This document shows positions 1 through 8,523 of a DNA stretch of 64,000 bases, one piece after another. The notes beneath the pieces were generated by a model that ran no database searches, had not been told where the DNA came from, and was given only the letters and a program-made list of their open reading frames with translations. Each line of letters opens with the position of its first letter. The first letter of the stretch is position 1. This DNA is from CAVRUD01 sp963724285 (GTDB lineage Bacteria; Chloroflexota; Chloroflexia; Thermomicrobiales; UBA6265): assembly GCA_963724285.1 (NCBI GenBank), contig CAVRUD010000032.1:434001-498000 (forward strand). Direction: 5' to 3'. The translations under genes and the position numbers were made by a program.

Positions 1-1
1 A

Positions 2-157
2 CTCCAGAGCATCACTCGCCGACACGGTCGCCCGACAATGGCCGAGTCCGGGATTTCCGCCGACCGACGTCATCGACGTGCGGCGGAGCTGGTCGATCGC
101 TGGTTCGGAACTACGGCCAACATCCCGCCGGTAGTGGCTGCTCCGGACCGCCAGTAA
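2..157 (+). CDS. C-terminal end of an unidentified protein (partial)
   Basis: An open frame enters from the left edge and ends at TAA 155-157. It gives about 51 residues, rich in Arg early (RRHRRAAELVDRWFG) and ending VVAAPDRQ. The TAA overlaps the ATG of the next gene (TAATG), as expected for translationally coupled neighbours. No family is recognisable from this fragment, and a chance open frame in GC-rich DNA cannot be excluded. Confidence 0.35.
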   Translation, partial: LQSITRRHGRPTMAESGISADRRHRRAAELVDRWFGTTANIPPVVAAPDRQ

Positions 158-1482
158 TGAGAGGACCTATGCGACGACAGCCACGCGTCATGGCCTTCTG
201 TCTGCCGTTCGCCCTCATGCTGTTGCTTGGTATCGGCCTGCAACCGCTTGCGAGCCATGCCCAGGACGGTGAAGACCCGACCCGGCCAAAGCGAGTCCGG
301 CCCGGGGAAGAAGGATTGATCCTCTTTGCCCTGATCGATGAGTTGCCTCCTGCGCCGTCGTTCGTCCGCCTGCTCCGGATCAATCTGGAGCCGGGCGCGC
401 AGAGCCCGCTGCACTTCCACCCTGGCCCGGAGACGGGTGTTGTCGAGTCAGGAATCTCGTCCGTGCTCGTCGAAGGCCCGACATGGCTGCTGCCGGCCGG
501 TCGCACCAAGCCGATCGAGGCGCCGCAAGGCGAAGAGTTCGAGATGGTGCGGGGCGATCAGGTGCTTTACCCGATCGGCAGCCCCCAGAGTTTTGTCAAC
601 AACCAGGACGACGCCAACACCGTGATTCTGACGGCCGTGATCCTGCCGGCGGGCACCCAGGCTCCGCCAGGACTGACGTGGGTCGGTGGCACACCCGGAC
701 CCAACGCGCTGGCCGGCCTGAGTTCGTTCATTCTGGGTGACGGCGTTGCCACCCAGTTGCCAACCGGACAGTCGGCTTTGGCGATAGAGCGGATGACTCT
801 TGAGCCGGGCGAATCGGTGCCGGAGAGCGCCGCGCCTACCATGATCTCCCTCGAGGACGGCCGCTTCGACTTCACGACCATCTCCGGCAATATCCAGGTG
901 TCGCGCACCGCCACGCCGGGACCGCAGGATCCGGCGGCGCTCGATGAGGAGTTCTCTCTGGAGCCCCGCGATGCGGCCTTCTTCCCGACCGGCATGGCGG
1001 AAGTCGAACGGCCGGACAGCGACGGCCAGGTATCCATCCTGCGCCTGACGATCGTGCCGATCGAAACGACGGATGACGGGGCGACGCCAGTCGCCAGCCC
1101 GGTTGCCAGCCCGGTCGCCAGCCCGGTCGCCGACGGCGGCGAACTTGCCGTCATCGAAATGATCGAGGAGGAGGAGCCGACCCCAGCTCCGACTGAAGCG
1201 GCCGAGGACGAGGAAGAGGCCGCTGCCGAAGACGAGGCCGAAGCGCCGGACGACGGCACGCTCGCGATCGGCGCGGTCGTCACCGTCACCGAGCCGGATG
1301 TCCGGCTCCGCGACAACCCGACGGTCAACTCCAACATCATCACCGGCCTGGATCAGGGCACGGAGCTGACCATCACCGACGGCCCGGTCGAAGCGGACGG
1401 CTTCGTCTGGTGGGCGGTGCAAAGCACCGTCGATCCGTCCATCGTTGGCTGGGTCGCGGGAGACTTTATCGCGCCGGTGTAA
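157..1482 (+). CDS. Secreted cupin-like protein with C-terminal SH3b domain
   Basis: Exported protein of about 441 residues. An Arg-containing N-terminus, hydrophobic core (FCLPFALMLLLGIGL) and SHAQDG cleavage region form a Sec signal peptide. Residues about 60-160 and 190-300 look like two cupin-type beta barrels (LHFHPGPETGVVESG is a metal-cupin-like HxH stretch). A repeated ASPV linker and an acidic Glu/Ala stretch follow, then a bacterial SH3 domain at about 370-441 (VRLRDNPTVNSNIITGL, ending GWVAGDFIAPV). Start 157 overlaps the preceding stop. An in-frame ATG at 169, just after AGAGGA, is an alternative and keeps the signal peptide. The role is unknown; SH3b domains often bind cell-wall or surface polymers. 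Confidence 0.8.
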   Translation: MRGPMRRQPRVMAFCLPFALMLLLGIGLQPLASHAQDGEDPTRPKRVRPGEEGLILFALIDELPPAPSFVRLLRINLEPGAQSPLHFHPGPETGVVESGISSVLVEGPTWLLPAGRTKPIEAPQGEEFEMVRGDQVLYPIGSPQSFVNNQDDANTVILTAVILPAGTQAPPGLTWVGGTPGPNALAGLSSFILGDGVATQLPTGQSALAIERMTLEPGESVPESAAPTMISLEDGRFDFTTISGNIQVSRTATPGPQDPAALDEEFSLEPRDAAFFPTGMAEVERPDSDGQVSILRLTIVPIETTDDGATPVASPVASPVASPVADGGELAVIEMIEEEEPTPAPTEAAEDEEEAAAEDEAEAPDDGTLAIGAVVTVTEPDVRLRDNPTVNSNIITGLDQGTELTITDGPVEADGFVWWAVQSTVDPSIVGWVAGDFIAPV

Positions 1483-1526
1483 CTCCGAGTATCTCGTCGA
1501 CGCTTCCAACGAAGACGATGAAGACG

Positions 1527-1567
1527 AAGGTCGGGCCGCCTCACGCGTGAGGCGGCCCGACCTTTTT
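1527..1567 (+). terminator. Rho-independent terminator after the cupin/SH3b gene
   Basis: A near-perfect GC-rich stem (AAGGTCGGGCCGCCTCA paired with its complement around CGCG) is followed by a run of six T, 45 bases past the stop codon. It closes the upstream transcript. Confidence 0.92.
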
Positions 1568-2380
1568 TGCGTGGAGAGAGCTCGCCCACGAAAGAACCAA
1601 ATGCTTCCGGGAGCCGTAGGCCGGTGAAGAGAGACCACACCACACGAGCCAGTGCGCACCGGTGGGTGGTCTTACGTTTGCGAGCCGGGGCACTCGGGCG
1701 GCAACGCGGCCCCCGAGTCGAGGGGAAAGGACGCCTATGCGGTTTGGGACTACGCGGAGGGCGCGTGCCTAACCCAGCGGAGATTCGCGCTGACGTATCA
1801 CCCACCCGGTTCCGAGTCGCCCGCAGCGTCTCCCCTGGAAGTGTCGCTGGAAGTGGGGGTATTCGCTTCTTGCGCGGGTGGACCGGCAATCGCCGGTGCG
1901 CCGTCAGCAGCGACGACGCCGGATGCGTTCGCTTCCGGCGACGGTACGCCTGCAACGTGGTTTCCGGTCAGCGCTGGCGCCCTGCATCGTCGTTGGAATG
2001 CCTTCGACATGCCCATGACGCGCACGGCAGCTTGCGGCCGTTACGAGCATTCACATGATTGCCGGGCACAACGACTTCGACACGGTTTGCGGTTTTGCGA
2101 ACACTTCGATCGACGATCCCTTGTGTCGCGCGCAACAACACTCGTTGATCGCGCGATTTGCGGAGATTTCGAGTCGACCGACGTCTGAGACAGGCGTTCG
2201 GGTGGGGTTGGTCGGCCGGATCTGGTACCATCCGGCGGCCCCGTATCTACCGCCCTCGCTCCGAGGGGATGACGTGTACTTACGCCACACGGCGTGCGGT
2301 GGAGTCGTGAGTTCTGAGTTCGTTGGGCCGTAACAGCCGCGGGAGATCGACCGCGGTCTTGTAGGAGGGAGAGAATCGGT
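1568..2380. other. Long intergenic stretch, content unclear
   Basis: About 810 bases lie between a strong terminator and the next convincing gene. Open frames exist on the plus strand (for example 1652-2188) but have no ribosome site, no recognisable motif and unnatural Arg/Cys-rich ends, so I do not call them. The part at 1620-1760 can fold: GAGACCACAC can pair with GGTGGGTGGTC, and further GC stems follow. An unrecognised structured RNA leader is possible. The promoter of the 2381 gene should lie near the 3' end. Confidence 0.4.
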
Positions 2381-3760
2381 ATGCCCGTCCGTTGGTCTAG
2401 GCCGCTCATTGTCGCGGCCGCCGTCCTGGCGCTCGTCGCGACTGGAGCTGGCATCTCACCACGCGCGTCAGCACAAGAGGTTCAGGACAGCTACGACGTG
2501 ATCCGGGTTCAGAGCGAAGAAGGCGCGGCAATCCCCTACGTCGTCTGGGTGGACTGGACGCCGACCATCGTTGCCACTCCCGACGGCGGCGCATGGGCCT
2601 TCTTCAGCGCCCAGCCGTTCAACACCGAAGGTGCGGGCGCTCGCGGACGCCTGTACGCGGCCCGCTTCAGCCCTGAATCCCATTCCTGGGGGCCGGCCAC
2701 GGTGATGCCCGGTGGGGAAATCCAGTTTGGCGCGACCGCCGTGGTCGATGGTGATGGCACCGTTCACCTGGTCTACTCCGACCGGGCCTCGGTCGAGATC
2801 ACCGACTTCAGCACGCTCTACTACACGCGCACCAACGCCGATGGCGCCTGGGAGGCTCCGGTTGCGGTCGCCCCATCCGACATCGCCGGCCACCAGCTGA
2901 GCCCGAATCTCGCGCTCGACGACAACGGCGGCCTGCACCTTGTCTGGCAGGACCAGCGGTCGGTTCCGGAAGAGCTGCGCGTCCCGCTGGAGGGCGACGC
3001 CAACCGCGCCAACGCGGCCTACGCCGACATTTTCGCCAGCGACTTCGTCGATGGCGCCTGGACTGAGCCGGTTCAGGTCTCGGTCCGCGGCGAGAACGAC
3101 GAGATCAACGCCAGCCGCCCGCAGTTCGCCCGCGACGGCGAGCGCCTGGTGGCGGTCTGGTCTGTCTACGAAGGTGTGACGACGCTCCAGCTCTCCGGCG
3201 CGATCCGGATCGAGTGGTCGACCCGCCCGGTCGCTGAGAACACCTGGGCCGCGCCGAAAGTCTTCCTCGAGCCGAACGGCACCCAGATCGGTGGACGCCT
3301 CGTCCAAATGGCGTCGGTGAACGGCGGCGGCGTGCTCGCTCTGGTCGGACGGCGTACCCCGGACAACGCCGAGACCGCTGACACCAACGAAGCCACCAAC
3401 GAGCTCTTCATGCGCAAGCTCGACAGCGGCGCTGAGGAGTGGGGCGAAGAAGTTCCCCTCAGCACCGGCGAGAAGGGCGCCTTCCCGGCCGTTGCGGTCG
3501 GTGGCGACGGCACGCTCTACGCCGTGTACGAGAATGGCTCCGGCGCTCAGGTCGACGTCGGCGGCTTCGCGGTCGCTCCGGACGCGACCACGCCCGGTCC
3601 GGACTCGATCGTCTCCCCGGCGGAAGCCGGTGCCCAGGGCCGCCCGAGCGTTACGGTTGACGCCAACGGCGGCGTGTGGGTGATCTACTTCCACCAGCCC
3701 GAGGGCGGTCAAGCCATCGAGGCCCGCGTTCTGCGCGGCGCCACGATCCCGTCGTCGTAG
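2381..3760 (+). CDS. Secreted beta-propeller (BNR/sialidase-like repeat) protein
   Basis: 459-residue exported protein. The signal peptide has a hydrophobic core (IVAAAVLALVATGAGI) and an ASAQ cleavage site. Repeated blades of about 50 residues carry hydrophobic strands with aromatic and Asp residues (VHLVYSDR, LHLVWQDQR, LYAVYENG, VWVIYFHQ), as in BNR/Asp-box or sialidase-like propellers. A GGAGGGAG ribosome site lies just upstream of the ATG. No catalytic sialidase residues can be assigned, so a binding or scaffold role is as likely as hydrolysis. It sits alone between a long intergenic stretch and its own terminator. Confidence 0.75.
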   Translation: MPVRWSRPLIVAAAVLALVATGAGISPRASAQEVQDSYDVIRVQSEEGAAIPYVVWVDWTPTIVATPDGGAWAFFSAQPFNTEGAGARGRLYAARFSPESHSWGPATVMPGGEIQFGATAVVDGDGTVHLVYSDRASVEITDFSTLYYTRTNADGAWEAPVAVAPSDIAGHQLSPNLALDDNGGLHLVWQDQRSVPEELRVPLEGDANRANAAYADIFASDFVDGAWTEPVQVSVRGENDEINASRPQFARDGERLVAVWSVYEGVTTLQLSGAIRIEWSTRPVAENTWAAPKVFLEPNGTQIGGRLVQMASVNGGGVLALVGRRTPDNAETADTNEATNELFMRKLDSGAEEWGEEVPLSTGEKGAFPAVAVGGDGTLYAVYENGSGAQVDVGGFAVAPDATTPGPDSIVSPAEAGAQGRPSVTVDANGGVWVIYFHQPEGGQAIEARVLRGATIPSS

Positions 3761-3783
3761 GGCCAGCTCAATAGCGATTCGGA

Positions 3784-3827
3784 CGCGAACGCGGGCAGGG
3801 ATCGATCCCTGCCCGCGTTCGCGTTTT
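3784..3827 (+). terminator. Rho-independent terminator after the propeller gene
   Basis: A long perfect inverted repeat (CGCGAACGCGGGCAGGG and its complement around ATCGAT) is followed by TTTT, about 25 bases after the stop codon. Confidence 0.9.
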
Positions 3828-4059
3828 CCCGCATAATTGTGGACAAATGGGCGGTTTTTGCTCTGTTGCAGGAAGCTGGGGCCAAACGTATCGAAAAAAA
3901 GGCGCGAAACGGCTTGCGTTTGCCCTTCATTGATCGCTAAGATGGGCGGAGTCAATACAGGCTCGTAGTCTGCCCAGCGCCCGGAGCGCCGACGCAGCGT
4001 GTGAGTGAAAGCACCGGGTTTCTCGGGGGGCGAGAATGGGCTTTAGGGAGGGAGACGCG

Positions 4060-5715
4060 ATGCGACGCCGGACACGCCGGGTTGAATGGCTGTGTCTTCT
4101 CGCGACGCTGGCCGCTGTGCTCAGCCTCGGGGTCATATCACCCCAGGCGTTGGCCCAGGACGGCACGAGCGAGAATGAGGCCATCGGCGGCAACGCCAGT
4201 GACTCAACGATCGGTGGGGGCAACACCGGTGGCAACGGCACCGGCGGTCCCGCCACCGGTGGTAACGCGATCGGCGGCAACGCGACCGGCGGCGGTGCAA
4301 CTGCCGGCAACGGCGCCACCGGCGTAACCACCGGCGGAGATGTCACCAGCCGCGACAACACCGGCCCCGCCGGGACTACGACCGGCCAGAATGGCGTCGA
4401 CGGGACCGAAGGCGCCCCGAATGGCACCGCCGGCCAAAACGTCGTCGGCGGTATCGGTCAAAGCGGCGCATTTGCGACCGGCGGCTTTACCGAAGGTGGC
4501 GACGCGGCCGGCGGTAATGCCCACGCTGGCAACGCGACCGGCGGCGTATCCGCCATCGGCGGTCCCGCGACCGGCGGTCCCGGCGACGGCGGGGACGCAT
4601 TCGAAGACGTGCTCGGCGGCGACGCGGTTGCCGGCAACGGCACGGTTGGCGCGGGAGACGTCGCAACCGCGACCGGCGGCGACGCAACCGGCTACGCCGA
4701 AGGCGGCGGCAACACCGGCGGCAATGGCACCGGCGGCGACGCAACCGGCGGTAGCGCCAACGGCGGCAATGCGACTGGCGGCAACGCGCTCGGCGGCAAC
4801 GCAACCACCGGCAACGTCTTTGGCGGCGATGTGACCGCAGGCGGTGGGGGCATCGGCAACACTGCTAATGCCGGCGACGGTGGCGACGGCTACGACGCCT
4901 CCACGGTCATCCTCGGCGGCAACGGCGGCACCGGCAATCTCAACCTCGGCAACGCGACCGGCGGCATGGCCCTCGGCGGCAATGGCGGCGCGGGCGGCAA
5001 CGCCACGGGCGGCATCGGCGGTACGGGCGGCGTCGCAACCGGCGGCGATGTCACCAGCGGCGACGCCGAAGGCGGCGATGGTGACGGCGGCGATGCCCAG
5101 GGCGCGGACGGTGGCACCGGCGGGAACGGCACCGGCGGGAACGGCACCGGCGGCGATGCCGGCGGTGACACGACCGGCGGCGATGTGTCCGGCGGCGATA
5201 CGTCCGGCGGCACCGGCTCCGCCGGCGACGCGAACTCGGTCGTCAATGGTGGTGACAACACCGGCGGAAACGGTACCGGTGGCAACGGCACCGGCGGGAA
5301 CGCAAATGGCGGCTCTGGCACCGGCGGCAACGGTACCGGTGGCAACGGCACGGCCGGCGATGCCTACGGTGGCACCACCACTGGCGGTGAGGGCGGCCAA
5401 GGTGGAACCGGTGTCGGCGGCGACGGCGGCACGGGCGGCGACGCGGTCAACATCGGTGCCGCAGTATCGAATCGCACCGGCAATATCACCGCCGGCGATT
5501 CCGGCGGCAGCAACACGATCGGTGGAACTGGCGCGGCCGGCGGTACCGGCACCGGCGGCATTGGCGGTACCGGTGGCGCCGCGATTGGCGGCGACATCAC
5601 CGGCGGCGACGGCACCGGCGGTATGGGCACCGGCGGCAACGGCTTGGGCGGCGACGGTGGCACCGGCGGCGAACGGCAACGGCGGCGACGGCGCTGGCGG
5701 CAACGCCGACGGTGA
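4060..5715 (+). CDS. Gly/Asn-rich repeat surface protein, N-terminal part (frameshifted)
   Basis: Start 4060 is preferred over 4036 because AGGGAGGGA precedes it and it opens a clear signal peptide (MRRRTRR, hydrophobic core, PQALAQDG). Mature sequence is almost entirely short Gly units such as GGNATGG, GGNGTGG and GGDVTGG. This composition resembles mycobacterial PGRS and other Gly-rich cell-surface repeats; homology is not implied. Landmark blocks recur about every 180 codons (one near 5443). After about 5670 this frame degenerates into Arg-rich sequence and stops at 5715, while the same Gly pattern continues in the next frame. This is therefore the first half of a single protein of about 1,145 residues. 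Confidence 0.72.
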   Translation: MRRRTRRVEWLCLLATLAAVLSLGVISPQALAQDGTSENEAIGGNASDSTIGGGNTGGNGTGGPATGGNAIGGNATGGGATAGNGATGVTTGGDVTSRDNTGPAGTTTGQNGVDGTEGAPNGTAGQNVVGGIGQSGAFATGGFTEGGDAAGGNAHAGNATGGVSAIGGPATGGPGDGGDAFEDVLGGDAVAGNGTVGAGDVATATGGDATGYAEGGGNTGGNGTGGDATGGSANGGNATGGNALGGNATTGNVFGGDVTAGGGGIGNTANAGDGGDGYDASTVILGGNGGTGNLNLGNATGGMALGGNGGAGGNATGGIGGTGGVATGGDVTSGDAEGGDGDGGDAQGADGGTGGNGTGGNGTGGDAGGDTTGGDVSGGDTSGGTGSAGDANSVVNGGDNTGGNGTGGNGTGGNANGGSGTGGNGTGGNGTAGDAYGGTTTGGEGGQGGTGVGGDGGTGGDAVNIGAAVSNRTGNITAGDSGGSNTIGGTGAAGGTGTGGIGGTGGAAIGGDITGGDGTGGMGTGGNGLGGDGGTGGERQRRRRRWRQRRR

Positions 5716-7495
5716 CACCACCGGCGGCGACGTGAGCGGCGGCACCGCCGCCCCCGGTACGAACGGCGTCGGTAACCAGACCATCACCGGCGGCAATAAC
5801 AACGGCGGCGACGGCATCGGCGGCGACGGCACCGGCGGTGACGCCGACGGTGGCGCCGGCACCGGCGGCGTCGGCCGGGGCGGCAACGGTACCGGCGGCG
5901 ATGCCAACGGTGGCGACACCTTCGGCGGCGACGGCGGCACGGGCGGCACCGGCATCGGCGGCGATGGCGGCGATGGCGGCAACGCCCTCGACGTCGGGCT
6001 CATGGTGACCGGCGGGACCGGCACTGTCACCGCTGGCGACAGCGACGGCGACGTCACCCGGGGCGGCAACGCCGGTAATGGCGGCAACGCCACCGGCGGC
6101 GCTGGCGGCGCGGGCGGAACTGCGACTGCCGGCATCTTGACCGCTGGTGATGGCACCGGCGGCGTCGGAGTCGGTGGTGACGGTGACGGTGGAGAAGGCG
6201 GCACCGCCGGGACCGGCACCGGTGGCATTGGCGTCGGCGGAGACGGCAGCGGCGCCACCACGCCGGGTACCGTCACGAACGGCGACGGCACTCCCGGGAC
6301 CGTCGTCGTGAACGATCGCCCCAATTCCGACGGTGCTAGCACCCCTGGCACCGGCACCGACGGTTCCGCTGACGACGGCGCGAGCGTCGATGGTGCGGGA
6401 CCGGACGGCGTCGGGACCGACGGCGCAGAGAACGCGGGCGAGACCGAGAACGGCGACATCGGCAGCGGCGGTGACGCGGTCGGCGGCGACGGTGGCGACG
6501 GCGGCAACGCCTACGATGTCGGCGTGATCGTCGAACGGACCGGCGCCCAGACCATCTCGACCGGCGACACCGGCGGCGACGTTACCTACGGCGGCAACGC
6601 CGGCAGCGGCGGCTCGGCTACCGGCGCCAGCACCGGCGCCATCGGTGGCGATGCGGCCGGCGGCGCCGGCGGCGCCGGCGGCGCGGCCTTCGATGTCGCG
6701 TCCCTCCGCGGCTCCTGCGGCGAAGACGACATCCTCGAGGACATCGCCTACGGCGAAGCTCAGAGCAACGACGGCACCTGCATCCTCGTCGCCGAGGCGG
6801 ACGCGACCGACGAAACCTTCGGCGGTATCGGGGGCGACGGTGGCGATGCCGTCGGCGGCACCGGCACCACCAGCGGCGGCATCGCCCTCGGTGGCGATGG
6901 CGGTAGCGGCGGTCTCGCCTCCGGCGGCGTCGCCCAGGGCGGCGACGGCGGCGACGGCGGCGACGCTGATGCCAATGGCAACGACGCAACCGCCGGCAAC
7001 GGCGGCGATGGTGGCGACGCCTACTCCGCCAACGGCACGGCCAACGGCGGCGATGGCGGTCTCGGTGGCGTGGCCACCGCCAATGGCGGCAATGCCACCG
7101 GCGGCCAAGGCGGTGACGCCGGCGGCGCCTCCGGCGGCGGCCTCGGCCCGGCCGACGGGAATAGCCCGCCGCCGTTGAGCGGCACCGGCGGCGACGGCGG
7201 CGGCGCATACGCGGTCGAGGGCAATGCCACCGGCGGCAACGGCGGCCAGGCCGCCAGCGACACCGACGGCACCACCGGTGGTACCGGTGGCGGCGCGGTC
7301 GCGGTCGACGGCAATGCCACCGGCGGCAACGGCGGCTACCAGGCGGACGGCGGCTCGGCGGTCTCAGTCGGTGGTGAAGCCGAAGGCGGCTCCGGCGGCA
7401 CCGGCGGCTACTCGGGCGCCGAGGTGGAGCTCGACGAGAACGGCGACGGCTACTACGACGTCGATTGGGACGGCGGCGAAGCCGAGTCCTGGTAG
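5672..7495 (+). CDS. Gly/Asn-rich repeat surface protein, C-terminal part (after frameshift)
   Basis: The Gly-repeat pattern resumes at 5672 in the +1 frame (NGNGGDGAGGNADG) and runs to TAG at 7495. Two more landmark blocks are visible near 5981 (NALDVGLMV then TVTAGDS) and 6506 (NAYDVGVIV then TISTGDT), matching one near 5443. A non-repeat island at about 6690-6830 has two Cys and an acidic stretch (GSCGEDDILEDIAYG). The C-terminus turns acidic and aromatic (GDGYYDVDWDGGEAESW), possibly a secretion or anchoring signal. The part has no start of its own and depends on the upstream frame. Confidence 0.68.
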   Translation, partial: NGNGGDGAGGNADGDTTGGDVSGGTAAPGTNGVGNQTITGGNNNGGDGIGGDGTGGDADGGAGTGGVGRGGNGTGGDANGGDTFGGDGGTGGTGIGGDGGDGGNALDVGLMVTGGTGTVTAGDSDGDVTRGGNAGNGGNATGGAGGAGGTATAGILTAGDGTGGVGVGGDGDGGEGGTAGTGTGGIGVGGDGSGATTPGTVTNGDGTPGTVVVNDRPNSDGASTPGTGTDGSADDGASVDGAGPDGVGTDGAENAGETENGDIGSGGDAVGGDGGDGGNAYDVGVIVERTGAQTISTGDTGGDVTYGGNAGSGGSATGASTGAIGGDAAGGAGGAGGAAFDVASLRGSCGEDDILEDIAYGEAQSNDGTCILVAEADATDETFGGIGGDGGDAVGGTGTTSGGIALGGDGGSGGLASGGVAQGGDGGDGGDADANGNDATAGNGGDGGDAYSANGTANGGDGGLGGVATANGGNATGGQGGDAGGASGGGLGPADGNSPPPLSGTGGDGGGAYAVEGNATGGNGGQAASDTDGTTGGTGGGAVAVDGNATGGNGGYQADGGSAVSVGGEAEGGSGGTGGYSGAEVELDENGDGYYDVDWDGGEAESW

Positions 7496-7521
7496 ACGAT
7501 CAAGCCTCAACGACCCTCAAG

Positions 7522-7557
7522 AAGAGCGCCCCGGCCGCATTGGCCGGGGCGCTCTTT
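7522..7557 (+). terminator. Rho-independent terminator after the Gly-rich gene
   Basis: A stem AGAGCGCCCCGGCC with its complement around a short loop is followed by CTTTC, 27 bases past the stop. The T run is short but the stem is very stable. Confidence 0.75.
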
Positions 7558-7617
7558 CGCGTCCGGATCTGGGCGAAACCCGGATGGCCCCGGTAATCGA
7601 GACGGCAATCCGGATCG

Positions 7618-7746
7618 TAGGGGCGGACCGGCGTGTCCGCCCGGCCGCAGCCCCAGGCATTTCGGGATGGAAACGCCGTTTCCCGCCACGACCATCGTTG
7701 CCCGGGGAGCCAGGCGGACACGCAGGGTAGACCGGTCCGCCCCGAC
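7618..7746. repeat. Long imperfect palindrome (MITE-like)
   Basis: The outer arms GTAGGGGCGGACCGG (7618-7632) and CCGGTCCGCCCCGAC (7732-7746) are inverted. Inner arms CGTGTCCGCC and GGCGGACACG are also inverted, and the centre GGAAACGCCGTTTCC is a palindrome. The whole 129-base unit can fold into one hairpin. No coding capacity. Confidence 0.65.
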
Positions 7747-7788
7747 AACGGGTGATGCACAGCAGCCGGAGACAGATCTAGGCCGGAA

Positions 7789-8523
7789 CTACCAGAGTTG
7801 CAAGGCAAGCCCGATCAGGGCGCCAGCGCAGAGGTAGGACCCGGAGGGCAGCGCCCGGACCTGCGCGCCTCGCCGGGCGAGAAGGAGTACGCCCGCGCCG
7901 ACGGCCGCCAGCAGGATTCCATAGAACAGCGTGCCGATCGCGGCGCGGAAATCTCCCGTCATCGCCCCGATCATCGCCGCCAGCCAGACATCACCTGCCC
8001 CCAGCGAGACGACGCGGACATCTCGGTAGAGCAGCAGGGCGAGCACGTAGAAGGCGCCAAAGACCGCCGCGCCAACCGCTAGCCCGACCAGCGCATCCAG
8101 GACGGACCGGACTCCGCCAAAAGCGGCCACTACCAGGGCCAGCACCATCCCGGCGGCGATCCAGTTGGTGTAGATCACCCGCGTCCACCAGTCCACCAGC
8201 ATCACCACCAGGAGCGGAATCGCGAAAAGCATCAACGCGAGAACATCCCACGCGGAGTCGGCTTGGGACGCGACGATCCCGAAGTAGGCCGCGACGGCGA
8301 TTTCGAAGATGGCCCGGGCGGGTGGCCGACAGCGCGAGGACACGGAGCCGGGCCGATCGAGACCGAACCCCCACAGCGGCAGCCAGCGGGGAGCAGGCAG
8401 CGAATCGGCCCCCGGCGAATCAGCGTTCCCGGCGAGCGCCAACTGCCAGAGGGCAGCAGTCCATGTCATCGACCCCAGGAAAAGTCCAGCTATCCCCGCA
8501 ACGATTGGCCAGGCATCGCTCAC
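7789..8523 (-). CDS. Prepilin peptidase (GxGD membrane protease, A24 family)
   Basis: Cleaves type IV prepilin-like leaders at the inner membrane. Of about 244 residues most are hydrophobic segments. The two aspartates of the family appear as VDWWTRVIYTNW and GAGDVWLAA (GxGD). The region corresponding to the Cys-motif/N-methylation domain is reduced to RCRPPARAIFE, so methyltransferase activity is doubtful. Start GTG 8523 is chosen because it overlaps the aroE stop by four bases (GTGA). The longer frame to 8592 would run deep into aroE. Last gene of a mltG-aroE-peptidase operon. Confidence 0.8.
   Translation of the reverse strand: MSDAWPIVAGIAGLFLGSMTWTAALWQLALAGNADSPGADSLPAPRWLPLWGFGLDRPGSVSSRCRPPARAIFEIAVAAYFGIVASQADSAWDVLALMLFAIPLLVVMLVDWWTRVIYTNWIAAGMVLALVVAAFGGVRSVLDALVGLAVGAAVFGAFYVLALLLYRDVRVVSLGAGDVWLAAMIGAMTGDFRAAIGTLFYGILLAAVGAGVLLLARRGAQVRALPSGSYLCAGALIGLALQLW

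Noticed and set aside
4204..6507. Very long minus-strand open frames opposite the Gly-rich gene
   Set aside because: They are mirror images of the Gly repeat (Pro/Ser or Ala/Gly-rich strings) with no start signal; the plus-strand frame has a signal peptide and ribosome site.
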